From Nocardiopsis mwathae (GTDB lineage: Bacteria > Actinomycetota > Actinomycetes > Streptosporangiales > Streptosporangiaceae): 64,000 nucleotides of DNA. The position numbers were made by a program, and so were the translations under genes. Positions 28,641 through 37,865 of the stretch are shown one piece after another. Below the pieces are notes generated by a model. It ran no database searches. It saw only the letters and a program-made list of their open reading frames with translations, and was not told the DNA's origin. The stretch is from assembly GCF_014201195.1 (NCBI RefSeq), contig NZ_JACHDS010000001.1:1054001-1118000 (forward strand). Reading direction: 5' to 3'. Within the stretch, counting starts at the first letter, position 1. The number at the start of each line of letters is the position of its first letter.

Positions 28641-30224
28641 ATGGGTGCGGTCAACGATGGCCCGCTGCTCGCCGGACTCGTGGCCCTGGCCGTGCTCGGC
28701 GGTGTCCTCTGCGCCCTGGTCGGCTTCCTCTCCGCGCTGCGCCGCCGCCTGGGCGCCGCCTGGGCGGAGGTCGACGCCGCCCGCCGCCGCGCCGCCTGGG
28801 TCCGTGCCGAGGCGGAGCGGGCCGCAGCCCGGCTGGTGCAGGAGACCGAGGAGCGGTTGACCGAGCGGCGCGCCGACGCGGAGCGGGAGCGGGCCGCGGC
28901 CCGCTCCGAGCTGGCCGATCGGCGCGGCGAGGTCGAACGGCGCGAGGCGCGGCTGGCCGAACGCGAGCGGCGGCTCGACGGTGACCTGGGGCGACTGGCG
29001 GAGGAGCGGCGCCGCGCCGACGAACGCGCGGCCCTGCTCGACGAACGTGAGCAGGGGCTCGCCTTGCTGGACGAGGAGCGCCGCCGGGCGCTGGAGGCCG
29101 CGGCGTCGCTGACCGCCGAGGAGGCGCGGGCCGGGCTCGTCGCCGAGGTCGAGGCGCAGGCCGAGCGCGAGTCGGCGCTGCTCGTCCGCACCATCGAGAA
29201 GGAGGCGCAACGCGAGGGCGAGGCTCGGGCGCGGGAGATCATCACGACGGCCGTCCAGCGGCTGGCCACCGAGCAGACGGCGGAGTCGGTGGTCTCGGTG
29301 TTCCACCTCCCCGAGGACGAGATGAAGGGGCGCCTCATCGGCCGGGAGGGCCGCAACATCCGCGCCTTCGAGACCGTCACCGGGGTCAACGTCATCATCG
29401 ACGACACCCCGGCGGCGGTCCTGCTCTCCTGCTTCGACCCGCTGCGGCGCGAGGTCGGCCGCCTCACCCTGGAGAAGCTCGTGCACGACGGGCGCATCCA
29501 CCCGCACCGGATCGAGGAGTCCTACGAGGCGAGCCGTGTCGAGGTGGAGGGGGCGTGTGTGCGGGCCGGCGAGGACGCGCTGGCCGACACCGGGATCACC
29601 GGTTTGCACCCGGAGCTGACCGCCCTGCTGGGCCGGCTGCGGTATCGCACCTCCTATGGCCAGAACGTGCTGCGGCACGTGGTCGAGTCGGCGCACGCGG
29701 CCGGGATGATGGCCGCCGAACTCGGCATGGACCAGGTGCTGATGCGGCGCTGCGCCCTGCTGCACGACGTCGGCAAGGCCCTGACACACGAGTCGCGGGG
29801 CAGTCACGCACTGGCCGGGGCGAAGGCGGCCCGGCGGTACGGCGAGTCCGAGGACGTCGTGCACGCCATCGAGGCCCACCACAACGAGGTCGAGGCGCGC
29901 ACCGTGGAGGCCGTGCTGACCCAGGCGGCCGACGCCGTCAGCGGCGGCCGCCCGGGCGCCCGGCGCGCGTCACTGGAGTCCTACACCGAGCGGATGCGTC
30001 GCATGGAGGAGATCGCCCACGAGAACGCGGGCGTGGAGCGGGTCTTCGCGATGCAGGCCGGGCGCGAGGTCCGCGTCATGGTGCGCCCGGACGCCGTCGA
30101 CGACATCCAGGCCCAGGTCATCGCCCGCGACGTCGCCAAGCGGGTGGAGGAGGAGCTCACCTACCCGGGCCGGATCCGGGTCACCGTCATCCGCGAGTCC
30201 CGCGCCACGGAAACCGCCCGTTGA
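28641..30224 (+). CDS. rny: Ribonuclease Y
   Basis: 527 residues. An N-terminal membrane helix (about 8–30) is followed by a long Arg/Glu/Ala coiled coil (about 35–200). The KH domain is LPEDEMKGRLIGREGRNIRAFE, and the HD domain has metal ligands in CALLHDVGKA and the downstream EAHHNE. It is a membrane-anchored endoribonuclease that begins mRNA decay. ATG 28641 has AGGAAAC directly upstream. The coiled coil is more Arg-rich than in Firmicutes. RNase J is also encoded in this window. Confidence 0.95.
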   Translation: MGAVNDGPLLAGLVALAVLGGVLCALVGFLSALRRRLGAAWAEVDAARRRAAWVRAEAERAAARLVQETEERLTERRADAERERAAARSELADRRGEVERREARLAERERRLDGDLGRLAEERRRADERAALLDEREQGLALLDEERRRALEAAASLTAEEARAGLVAEVEAQAERESALLVRTIEKEAQREGEARAREIITTAVQRLATEQTAESVVSVFHLPEDEMKGRLIGREGRNIRAFETVTGVNVIIDDTPAAVLLSCFDPLRREVGRLTLEKLVHDGRIHPHRIEESYEASRVEVEGACVRAGEDALADTGITGLHPELTALLGRLRYRTSYGQNVLRHVVESAHAAGMMAAELGMDQVLMRRCALLHDVGKALTHESRGSHALAGAKAARRYGESEDVVHAIEAHHNEVEARTVEAVLTQAADAVSGGRPGARRASLESYTERMRRMEEIAHENAGVERVFAMQAGREVRVMVRPDAVDDIQAQVIARDVAKRVEEELTYPGRIRVTVIRESRATETAR

Positions 30225-30225
30225 C

Positions 30226-30262
30226 GCCCCGCCCCGTCGTTGGTCTCGGAAGGGCGGGGGCG
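30226..30262. terminator. Hairpin between rny and the convergent peptidase gene
   Basis: GCCCCGCCC at 30226–30234 pairs with GGGCGGGG(G)C at 30252–30261, serving convergent genes. Confidence 0.45.
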
Positions 30263-30276
30263 CCGCCGGCGCGGGG

Positions 30277-32352
30277 TCAGCGGGGGCCCTCGTCGGCGGG
30301 GGCGGGCCCGGTCGCGGCTTCCGCGGCCGTCTCGGGTTCCCGGTACTCGGTGGTCAGTTCGATCCGGGGGACCCCCGGCGGGGTGAAGCCGAAGACCTCC
30401 CCGTAGAACGCGAGCTCGGCCTCCAGTGCCCGCTCCCGGGCGTCGGCACGGCGGAAGCCGTGGCCCTCGCCCTCGAACGCGATGTAGGCGTGCGGGACCT
30501 TCCGGTCGGCCAGGGCCCTGACGAGATCCTCGGCCTGCGCGGGCGGGACGACGCGGTCATCGGCCCCTTGCAGAACGAGCGCGGGCACACCGATCTCGTG
30601 TGCGCGCTCGATGGGGGAGCGCTCGCGGTAGGTGGCGGCGTAGCCGGGCAGCGGGCCGATGAGGGAGTCGAGGAAGCGCGCCTCGAAGTCGTGCGTCTCG
30701 CCGGCCAACCGGAGCAGGTCGGTGACGCCGAACAGCGAGGTCCCGCAGGCGAAGGTGTCGCCGGTGAGCGCGAGCAGCGTGGTCAGGCCCCCGGCGCTGC
30801 CGCCGCGGATCGCGAGCCGCTCCGGGTCGGCGATGCCCTGATCGACCAGGGCCCGGGCGGCGGCGGTGCAGTCCTCCACGTCGAGCACGCCCCACTGGCC
30901 GTGCAGCCGCTGCCGGTAGGTGCGGCCGAACCCGACGGACCCGGCGTAGTTGACGTCGATGATCCCGATGCCGCGGCTGGTGAAGTACGCCTTGGCCGGG
31001 TCCAGCCGGGTGGTGGCGCGCGCGACCGGGCCGCCGTGGACCCACACGACGTAGGGTGCGGGGCCGTCGGCTTCGGCCCCCGGGTTGGTCGGCGGATAGA
31101 CGTTGGCGTGGATCTCGGCGCCGTAGCGCCCGGTCAGCGTGACCGGTTCGGGGCGCGGCAGGTAGTCGGCGTCGGGGACGGCGTCCAGGGAGCGGCGCAG
31201 CGTGGTGGTGCGGCCGGTCCCGGGGTCCAGCCGGACCAGGCTCTGGGCGTCGGTCGGCCCTGAGGCCAGCCCTACGACGGTGCGGCCGTCGGTGGCGAGG
31301 GTCTCCCAGGTCGTCAGCGGCGAGGAGAACGCGGTCAGGTCGCCGGTGGCCGGGTCGTAGACGCCGGGCCGCAGGTCGGCCCGGCCGTGCAGAACGACGA
31401 GGCGGCCGTCGGCCAGCCGAACGTAGGGCTCGGCGCCGAGTTCGGTGAACCCCGGGGTGAACTCCTCCTCGGCGGGGTGGAGCGCGATGGCCTGGCCGGT
31501 GAGCCCGATCTCGTAGAGGTTCCACCAGCCGGGCCAGTCGGAGGCGAAGTACAGGTGGCTCTCGTCCCGCCAGACCGGCGACAGCACCGACTCGGCCACG
31601 CCGCCCTTGAGCAGGTAGGCGTCGTTCACCCCGGTGTCGGTGAGCGTGCCGACCCGCAGTTCCGTGCCGTCCCAGGGCATCCGCGGGTGGTTCCAGCACA
31701 CCCAGGCCAGGTGGCGGCCGTCGGGGGAGGGGGACGGGGAGGCGTAGAAGTCCGCGCCGCTGACGAGCTCCACGATGGCGCCGGGGTCGTGTGCGGCGCG
31801 GCCGGACAGGGGGAGGGAGACGATGGCGCGGGTGACCGTCCCGTCCTCGGCGTGCCGCTCCCGCACGCAGATGACGCGCTTGCCGTCCGGTGCGAGGGCC
31901 GGGTCCGCGTAGCGCAGCGCGCCGGGTGCGGGCGGCTCGGGGGTGAGCGGCCGGGGCTCGGAGGAGAGCCGTTCCAGCAGATAGAGCCGCTGGTCGGGGT
32001 GGTTCGCGAAGACGATGCCGTGCCGGGTGATCGCCTTGTCATCGCGGCGCGGCACCGGGAGGTAGGAGCGTCCGCCGTACTCGTGGACGCGGGTGCGGGC
32101 GCTCCAGGGGGCGCCGAGCAGTTCGGTCACGGTGCCGTCGGCGTCGCGGCGCATCACGGTCGTGCGGCCGTCCTCCTCGGGGCGGGCCTCCTCCCACCAG
32201 ATCTCCTCGCCCACGACGGAGGGGAAGCCGAGCCGTCTCTCCGCTCGGGCGACGTCACGCGCGATGATCGGCGATGGCCAGGCGCCGTGGGGGGCCGTCA
32301 CTCGGTCGATCATGGATGAACTTCGCACTCGTGAGTGGGGATCGGATGACAT
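30277..32352 (-). CDS. S9-family serine peptidase (acylaminoacyl-/dipeptidyl-peptidase type)
   Basis: 691 residues without a signal peptide. The N-terminal ~420 residues form a β-propeller with repeated DG-blade motifs (SPDGRHLAWVCWNHP). The C-terminal α/β hydrolase has the nucleophile in RGGSAGGLTT (Ser near 518), the acid in GADDRVVPP and the His in EGEGHGFR. It should cleave short peptides in the cytoplasm. ATG 32352 opens the frame; ATG 32313 (MIDRVTAPHG) is an alternative, and neither has a good ribosome-binding site. A second S9 enzyme occurs at 59.8 kb. Confidence 0.88.
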   Translation of the reverse strand: MSSDPHSRVRSSSMIDRVTAPHGAWPSPIIARDVARAERRLGFPSVVGEEIWWEEARPEEDGRTTVMRRDADGTVTELLGAPWSARTRVHEYGGRSYLPVPRRDDKAITRHGIVFANHPDQRLYLLERLSSEPRPLTPEPPAPGALRYADPALAPDGKRVICVRERHAEDGTVTRAIVSLPLSGRAAHDPGAIVELVSGADFYASPSPSPDGRHLAWVCWNHPRMPWDGTELRVGTLTDTGVNDAYLLKGGVAESVLSPVWRDESHLYFASDWPGWWNLYEIGLTGQAIALHPAEEEFTPGFTELGAEPYVRLADGRLVVLHGRADLRPGVYDPATGDLTAFSSPLTTWETLATDGRTVVGLASGPTDAQSLVRLDPGTGRTTTLRRSLDAVPDADYLPRPEPVTLTGRYGAEIHANVYPPTNPGAEADGPAPYVVWVHGGPVARATTRLDPAKAYFTSRGIGIIDVNYAGSVGFGRTYRQRLHGQWGVLDVEDCTAAARALVDQGIADPERLAIRGGSAGGLTTLLALTGDTFACGTSLFGVTDLLRLAGETHDFEARFLDSLIGPLPGYAATYRERSPIERAHEIGVPALVLQGADDRVVPPAQAEDLVRALADRKVPHAYIAFEGEGHGFRRADARERALEAELAFYGEVFGFTPPGVPRIELTTEYREPETAAEAATGPAPADEGPR

Positions 32353-32445
32353 GTCGACATTAGTGGGGCCTATCCCGATTGGTCACGAGTGAGGGGCATC
32401 CGTTGCCAGGGTGTGACCGACGCGGAGCGGTGGCGGCCGCTGACG

Positions 32446-32481
32446 CCGGTGGCCCCGCTGCGATCGCAGCGGGGCCACCGG
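32446..32481. terminator. Perfect 36-nt dyad after gluD
   Basis: Two 18-nt arms (32446–32463, 32464–32481) are exact reverse complements. They lie 35 nt past the gluD stop and upstream of the S9 peptidase gene. Confidence 0.8.
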
Positions 32482-32515
32482 GAGCGCCGCGGGGGTGCGG
32501 AGCGGCCGCCGGGTC

Positions 32516-33565
32516 CTACCGGGCCGGCGGGGTGGGCGGACCGCTCGGTCCCCCGGGCTCCCCCCGCCCCCGGGGTTCGGCCGCGGCCCCCGTCCGGTCG
32601 GCGGGGCCGACGTCCTGGACTCCGGGCGCGGTCGCCGGTTTGGCCGTGGCCTTGCCGCGCTGGGCGTTGCGCCGCTCCAGCCACACCGCCAGGCGGCCCA
32701 GGGCCAGGTTGATGATGATGTAGATCGCGGCGCACACGATCGCCGCCGGGATGACGTTGTTGAAGCGTGTGCCGATCAGCGAGAACCCGCGCAGCAGCTC
32801 GGGGAAGGCCACGATGTAGCCGAGAGCGGAGTCCTTGAGCAGGACCACGAGCTGCGCCACGATCGCCGGCATCATGCTGGTGACGGCCTGCGGGATCAGG
32901 ATGAACGTCATCACCTGGGTTTTGTTCATCCCCAGTGAGTAGGCGGCCTCGGCCTGCCCGCGGGGCACCGCGTTGATCCCGGCCCGGAACACCTCGGCCA
33001 GCACCGACCCGTTGTACAGCGTCAGCCCGACGATGACCGCGGTGAGCGGGCTGACCTGGAACGTCCCGAAGGGCACGCCCAGCAGCTGGTTGGCGGCCAG
33101 AGGCGTGGCCAGCGTGAAGAAGATCAGGATGAGCAGCGGGATGGCGCGGAAGAACTCCACGACGGCGCCGCAGAAGGCGCGGATCCACCAGTGCTCGGAG
33201 AGTCGACCGACCCCGAAGACGATGCCGAAGACGATGGCCAGGACCGCCGCGACGGCCGCCGCGTGCAGCGTGTTCATCATGCCCGGCAGGACCATGTCGG
33301 TCCAGATCGCCGGGTCCAGGAACGGCTCCCACTTCTCGGCGCTCCACTGCCCGGCCTCGTCGACCTGCCACACCTCGGCGGTGAACAGGCTCCCGGGCGC
33401 GTCCAGGACGTCTTCCCAGGTCTTGTTGAAGCCCAGGTAGACGAACGCGGCCACGCCGATCGCGAGGACGAACGCCAGGACGCTGTAGAGGCGCTGCCGC
33501 GCCCTCGCCCTGGGGCCGGGCGCGTCGAAGAGGACGCCGGCCTGCTGCTGCCCGAGGATGCTCAC
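32516..33565 (-). CDS. gluD: Glutamate/amino-acid ABC importer permease GluD
   Basis: 349 residues from GTG 33565, overlapping the gluC stop (GTGA). An N-terminal extension of ~75 residues includes one extra membrane helix. The PAAT permease core follows, with the EAA-type loop AEAAYSLGMNKTQVMTFILIPQA. The C-terminal ~40 residues are Pro/Gly-rich and disordered. Together with GluC it forms the heteromeric membrane channel. Confidence 0.9.
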   Translation of the reverse strand: MSILGQQQAGVLFDAPGPRARARQRLYSVLAFVLAIGVAAFVYLGFNKTWEDVLDAPGSLFTAEVWQVDEAGQWSAEKWEPFLDPAIWTDMVLPGMMNTLHAAAVAAVLAIVFGIVFGVGRLSEHWWIRAFCGAVVEFFRAIPLLILIFFTLATPLAANQLLGVPFGTFQVSPLTAVIVGLTLYNGSVLAEVFRAGINAVPRGQAEAAYSLGMNKTQVMTFILIPQAVTSMMPAIVAQLVVLLKDSALGYIVAFPELLRGFSLIGTRFNNVIPAAIVCAAIYIIINLALGRLAVWLERRNAQRGKATAKPATAPGVQDVGPADRTGAAAEPRGRGEPGGPSGPPTPPAR

Positions 33566-34236
33566 CGCGCCACCGCCAACCGCTTGCTCAGCCAGCCGAA
33601 CAGGTAGCCCGTGGGCAGGCACAGGACGAGGAACCCGATGGCGAACCCGATGAAGGTCGGGATGACCGGGACGACACCCTGGTCGAACATGAGTTTCATC
33701 TGCCGGGAGGCCTCCTGCACCCCGAGACCCGCGACCGACGCCACGGTGGTGTTCTTGATGAGCGCGATCAGCACGCTGCCCAGCGGGCCGATCACCGACC
33801 GCAGCGCCTGCGGGAGTACGATCAGCCGCATGTTCTGCAGGAACGTCAACCCGAGTGACCGCGCGGCCTCGATCTGGCCGAACGGGATCGTGTTGATGCC
33901 CGACCGCAGCGCCTCGGAGACGAAGCACGCGGTGTAGGCGGACAGCCCCAGCACGGCGAGCCAGTAGACGTTCCACTGCACGCTCTCGTGGAAGCTGAGT
34001 CCCAGACCGCTGTTGAGCCCCAGCCCGCAGAAGAGCAGGACCAGCGTCAGCGGCGTGTTGCGGATCCCCTCGACGTACACGGCCGCCATGCCGCGCAGCA
34101 GCGGCACCGGGGAGACCCGCATCGCCGTCAGGACGACGCCGAGGATGAACGAGAACAGCGCGCTGATCAGCGCGAGGCGGACGGTCCAGGAGAAGCCATC
34201 GATGATGGCGCCGGAATTGTCGAGGAAGGCTTCCAT
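33562..34236 (-). CDS. gluC: Glutamate/amino-acid ABC importer permease GluC
   Basis: 224 residues with five membrane segments and the loop IEAARSLGLTFLQNMRLIVLPQAL typical of polar amino-acid permeases. It lies 69 nt after the binding-protein gene and is coupled to gluD by a 4-nt overlap. ATG 34236 follows a purine-rich stretch. The order gluA-B-C-D matches the corynebacterial glutamate system. Confidence 0.92.
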   Translation of the reverse strand: MEAFLDNSGAIIDGFSWTVRLALISALFSFILGVVLTAMRVSPVPLLRGMAAVYVEGIRNTPLTLVLLFCGLGLNSGLGLSFHESVQWNVYWLAVLGLSAYTACFVSEALRSGINTIPFGQIEAARSLGLTFLQNMRLIVLPQALRSVIGPLGSVLIALIKNTTVASVAGLGVQEASRQMKLMFDQGVVPVIPTFIGFAIGFLVLCLPTGYLFGWLSKRLAVAR

Positions 34237-34305
34237 AGGTCCAAGCCGGTCGATGCCGACCGCCGGGGGCAGCGCGGCCCCCGGTCGGTCCTGCGGGTCG
34301 GGTGG

Positions 34306-35142
34306 TTACGCGCAGCCCTCGAACTCCGGCTGCTCCTTGTCGTAGTCGAAGTTCGCCTCGCCGAAGTTCGCGTCGAGGAACTTCTCGGCGGACCCGTCCT
34401 CGTACATCTTCGCGATGGCCTCGTTGACCGCCTCGCACCGCTCGGTCGAGCCCTTGGGCAGGCCGATGCCGTACCGCTCCTCCTGGATGTCCTGCCCGAC
34501 CAGCTGGAACTTGCCGGGCTGCTGGGCGGCGTACCCGGCGAGGATGGTGTCGTCGGTGGTGATCGCGTCGATCTGGCCGTCGGTGAGCAGCTGCAGGCAC
34601 TCCGAGTAGTTCTGGGTCTCGCGCAGCTCGGCGTCGATCTCCATCGTGTCGGTGATGGTGTGCGCGGAGCGCGAGCCGGACGCGGAGCACAGCTTCTTGC
34701 CGGCGAGGTCCTCGGCCGACCCGACGGAGTCGTCGCCGTCCTGGACCAGGATGTCCTGCTGGGCGACGTAGTAGGGGCCGGCGAAGTCGACGAGCTCCTT
34801 GCGCTCGTCGGTGATCGAGTAGGTCGCGACGATCATGTCGACGGTGCCCTGCTGGAGGAAGGTCTCCCGGTTGGCGGAGGCGGCCTCCGTCCACTCGATC
34901 CGGTCCTCGTCGTAGCCCAGTTCCTTGGCGACGTAGGTGGCCACGTCGACGTCGAGGCCGACGGGCTTGTCGCCGCCCTCCTCCAGGCCCAGGCCGGGCT
35001 GGTCGTACTTGACGCCGATGGTGATGGTCCCGCCGTCCCCGCCGTCGGCATCGGCACCGCCGTCTCCGCCCCCGCATGCCGTTAGCGCGAGAGCAAGTGC
35101 GGCGACGCCGGCCGTCGCAGTGGAGATGGAACGAATCCGCAT
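34306..35142 (-). CDS. gluB: Glutamate/amino-acid-binding lipoprotein GluB
   Basis: 278 residues with a lipoprotein signal ending LALTACGGG, a Gly/Asp-rich linker, and a type II periplasmic-binding fold (family 3). The ligand-binding region has VDMIVATYSITDERK and GLDVDVATYVAKELGY. Two cysteine pairs in the mature part (CSASGS, SECLQLL) may form disulphides. It captures glutamate or a related amino acid for GluCD. The gene is 72 nt after gluA. Confidence 0.92.
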   Translation of the reverse strand: MRIRSISTATAGVAALALALTACGGGDGGADADGGDGGTITIGVKYDQPGLGLEEGGDKPVGLDVDVATYVAKELGYDEDRIEWTEAASANRETFLQQGTVDMIVATYSITDERKELVDFAGPYYVAQQDILVQDGDDSVGSAEDLAGKKLCSASGSRSAHTITDTMEIDAELRETQNYSECLQLLTDGQIDAITTDDTILAGYAAQQPGKFQLVGQDIQEERYGIGLPKGSTERCEAVNEAIAKMYEDGSAEKFLDANFGEANFDYDKEQPEFEGCA

Positions 35143-35214
35143 GATCCCTAACCTCTTCCTTGGGTTGCTCCGGCCGCGGTGACGGAGGAGCGGGATGGAC
35201 CTGGTGGGCCCGGT

Positions 35215-35958
35215 TCAGTGGGTCAAGATCTTGGAGAGGAAGTCCTGGGCGCGTTCGGTGCGCGGGGCGGTGAAGAACTCGTCGGGCGTGTTCTCCTCGA
35301 CGATCTGGCCGTCGGCCATGAAGACGACGCGGTTGGCGGCGCGCCGCGCGAAGCCCATCTCGTGGGTGACGACGACCATCGTCATCCCCTCCTTGGCCAG
35401 CGCCGTCATGACGTCCAGCACCTCCTGCACCATCTCGGGGTCCAGCGCGGAGGTGGGCTCGTCGAACATCAGCACCTTGGGGTCCATCGCCAGGGCGCGG
35501 GCGATGGCGACGCGCTGCTGCTGGCCGCCGGAGAGCTGCGCGGGGTACTTCCCGGCCTGGTCGGCGATGCCGACCCGGTCGAGCAGCTCCCAGGCCCGCT
35601 TCTCGGCCTCCGCCCGGTTCTGCCGGCGCACCTTGACCGGCCCGAGGGTGACGTTCTGCAGGACGGTCTTGTGCGCGAACAGGTTGAAGGACTGGAAGAC
35701 CATCCCGACGTCGCTGCGCAGCCGCGCCAGCCCCCGTCCCTCCTCGGGCAGGGGCACCCCGTCGATCGTGATCAGGCCGCTGTCGATGGTCTCCAGGCGG
35801 TTGATGGTCCGGCACAGGGTCGACTTTCCGGAGCCCGAGGGCCCGATCACCACGACCACCTCACCGCGGTCGACGGTGATGTTGATGTCGCGCAGCACGT
35901 GGAGGTCGCCGAAGTGCTTGTTGACGTTCTCCAGCACGACGAGGGAAGTAGCGGTCAT
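35215..35958 (-). CDS. gluA: Glutamate/amino-acid ABC importer ATPase GluA
   Basis: 247 residues with complete motifs: Walker [11 protein letters not shown]-loop [10 protein letters not shown], signature LSGGQQQR, Walker [13 protein letters not shown] and switch His in [10 protein letters not shown]. It powers uptake by GluBCD. The mRNA is probably leaderless, since TAGGTT lies 7 nt before the ATG. It is the first gene of the gluABCD operon and is divergent from miaB. Confidence 0.95.
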   Translation of the reverse strand: MTATSLVVLENVNKHFGDLHVLRDINITVDRGEVVVVIGPSGSGKSTLCRTINRLETIDSGLITIDGVPLPEEGRGLARLRSDVGMVFQSFNLFAHKTVLQNVTLGPVKVRRQNRAEAEKRAWELLDRVGIADQAGKYPAQLSGGQQQRVAIARALAMDPKVLMFDEPTSALDPEMVQEVLDVMTALAKEGMTMVVVTHEMGFARRAANRVVFMADGQIVEENTPDEFFTAPRTERAQDFLSKILTH

Positions 35959-35965
35959 GTGCCGG

Positions 35966-35995
35966 AACCTAGCCCCCGCCGAGTGTGTTTGTCAC
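35966..35995 (-). promoter_or_regulatory. gluABCD promoter
   Basis: On the minus strand GTGACA (35990–35995), an 18-nt spacer and TAGGTT (35966–35971) end 7 nt before the gluA ATG, so transcription probably starts at the start codon. Confidence 0.55.
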
Positions 35996-36211
35996 CACTC
36001 AGCCGGTGCGTCGGCGCTGCTAGTAGCGGATTCGTTATGCGGGAAACAGATCGGAAACGCACTAATGTCCGGATGTGGCCAGGCGGGTGCTGCACTACGT
36101 GCTGTCACCACTCCGGCGGTGTGATATCACAGCCCGTGATGGTGGGCTCGCTGCGGCCGGGCCGCCGCGCGGGCGGCGCTCTGAGCGGGACACCGGGGGC
36201 CGGGGAGCAAC

Positions 36212-36217
36212 TAGCCT
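36212..36217 (+). promoter_or_regulatory. –10 element of miaB, probably leaderless
   Basis: TAGCCT ends 6 nt before the GTG start of miaB. A purine-rich GGGGAG lies upstream of the hexamer, not between it and the start. Confidence 0.45.
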
Positions 36218-36223
36218 GGAACG

Positions 36224-37714
36224 GTGAGCCAGAGTCGTACCTACGAAGTGCGGACCTACGGCTGCCAGATGAACGTCCACGACTCCGAGCGCCTATCCGG
36301 TCTGCTGGAGGACGCGGGGTACCAGCGCGCAGCCGAGGACAGCACCGCAGACATCGTCGTTTTCAACACCTGTGCGGTCCGGGAGAACGCGGACAACCGC
36401 CTCTACGGCAATCTCGGGCACCTGCGCCCCGTCAAGGACGCCAACCCCGGCATGCAGATCGCCGTGGGCGGCTGCCTCGCGCAGAAGGACCGCGGCGAGA
36501 TCGTCCGCCGCGCCCCCTGGGTCGACGTCGTGTTCGGCACCCACAACATCGGGTCGCTGCCCGCCCTGCTGGAGCGCGCCCGCGTCCAGCGCGAAGCGCA
36601 GGTGGAGATCGAGGAGTCGCTGGAGACCTTCCCCTCCACCCTGCCCACCCGCCGCGAGTCCGCCTACGCGGCATGGGTCGCCATCTCCGTCGGCTGTAAC
36701 AACACCTGCACCTTCTGCATCGTCCCCGCCCTCCGCGGCAAGGAGAAGGACCGCCGCCCCGGCGACATCCTCGCCGAGGTCCGGGCGCTGGTCGCCGAGG
36801 GCGCCATCGAGGTGACGCTGCTCGGGCAGAACGTCAACGCCTACGGCAGCGAGTTCGGCGACCGCGAGGCGTTCTCCAAGCTGCTGCGGGCCTGCGGGGA
36901 GATCGACGGGCTGGAGCGCGTCCGGTTCACCTCGCCGCACCCGCGCGACTTCACCGACGACGTCATCGACGCCATGGCCGCGACCCCCAACGTCATGCCG
37001 CAGCTGCACATGCCGCTGCAGTCCGGGTCGAGCCGCGTGCTCAAGGCCATGCGCCGCTCCTACCGCCAGGAGCGCTTCCTCGACATCGTGCGCCGGGTCC
37101 GGGAGAAGATGCCCGAGGCCGCGATCACCACCGACATCATCGTGGGCTTCCCCGGCGAGACCGAGGAGGACTTCGCCGAGACCCTGCACGTGGTGCGCGA
37201 GGCGCGGTTCGCCGCTGCGTTCACCTTCCAGTACTCCAAGCGGCCGGGGACGCCCGCGGCCGAGATGGACGGGCAGGTGCCCAAGGCGGTCGTGCAGGAG
37301 CGCTACGAACGCCTCATCGAGCTGCAGGAGTCCATCTCCATCGAGGAGAACCGCGGGCTCGTCGGCCGCGAGGTCGAGGTGCTGGTGGCCGAGGGAGAAG
37401 GCCGCAAGGACGGCGACCGGCGCCGCCTGTCCGGGCGCGCGCCCGACAACCGGCTCGTGCACTTCTCACTGGACGAGGGCGCTGAGGTACCGCGCCCCGG
37501 CGACCTGGCCACCGTCGAGGTCACCTACGCGGCGCCGCACCATCTGGTCGCCGACTCCGGGGTGCGCGCCCTGCGCCGTACCCGCGCCGGCGACGCCTGG
37601 GCCGCGCGCAACGGCGGGGAGCAGGAGCAGGCGCCGGGCGTGCTGCTGGGCATGCCCAAGGTCGGCGTCCCCGCCCCGCAGGCCGCCGCGGCCGGCGGCT
37701 GCTGCGACGCCTGA
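36224..37714 (+). CDS. miaB: tRNA-2-methylthio-N6-dimethylallyladenosine synthase
   Basis: 496 residues from GTG 36224. The MTTase domain cysteines are C14, C50 and C84, and the radical SAM cluster is CNNTCTFC (C158, C162, C165). A TRAM domain occupies the C-terminal third, ending with a Gly/Ala-rich tail containing CC. It methylthiolates position 37 of tRNAs reading codons starting with U. It is paralogous to RimO at 6.2 kb. The usual downstream miaA is replaced here by a convergent P450 gene. A strong hairpin follows. Confidence 0.96.
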   Translation: MSQSRTYEVRTYGCQMNVHDSERLSGLLEDAGYQRAAEDSTADIVVFNTCAVRENADNRLYGNLGHLRPVKDANPGMQIAVGGCLAQKDRGEIVRRAPWVDVVFGTHNIGSLPALLERARVQREAQVEIEESLETFPSTLPTRRESAYAAWVAISVGCNNTCTFCIVPALRGKEKDRRPGDILAEVRALVAEGAIEVTLLGQNVNAYGSEFGDREAFSKLLRACGEIDGLERVRFTSPHPRDFTDDVIDAMAATPNVMPQLHMPLQSGSSRVLKAMRRSYRQERFLDIVRRVREKMPEAAITTDIIVGFPGETEEDFAETLHVVREARFAAAFTFQYSKRPGTPAAEMDGQVPKAVVQERYERLIELQESISIEENRGLVGREVEVLVAEGEGRKDGDRRRLSGRAPDNRLVHFSLDEGAEVPRPGDLATVEVTYAAPHHLVADSGVRALRRTRAGDAWAARNGGEQEQAPGVLLGMPKVGVPAPQAAAAGGCCDA

Positions 37715-37721
37715 CGCCCAG

Positions 37722-37753
37722 GGGCCCCGGGAGTCGGCGCGCTCCCGGGGCCC
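37722..37753. terminator. Hairpin between miaB and the P450 gene
   Basis: A 12-bp perfect stem (GGGCCCCGGGAG / CTCCCGGGGCCC) with an 8-nt loop separates convergent genes. Confidence 0.75.
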
Positions 37754-37778
37754 TTCGGGGCGCCTCCCGGCATCGGAC

Positions 37779-37809
37779 GGTGGCCGGGAGGGTGGCCGGG
37801 AGGGTGGCC
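37779..37809. repeat. 12-bp direct repeat, 2.6 copies
   Basis: GGTGGCCGGGAG is repeated head to tail in the gap between two convergent genes. It is a small GC-rich satellite with no evident function. Confidence 0.7.
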
Positions 37810-37865
37810 TTCCTCCGAGTGGGGGCGGTGCCGCCCAAGGTCCCGCCCCCACCCTTCGGCGCCGG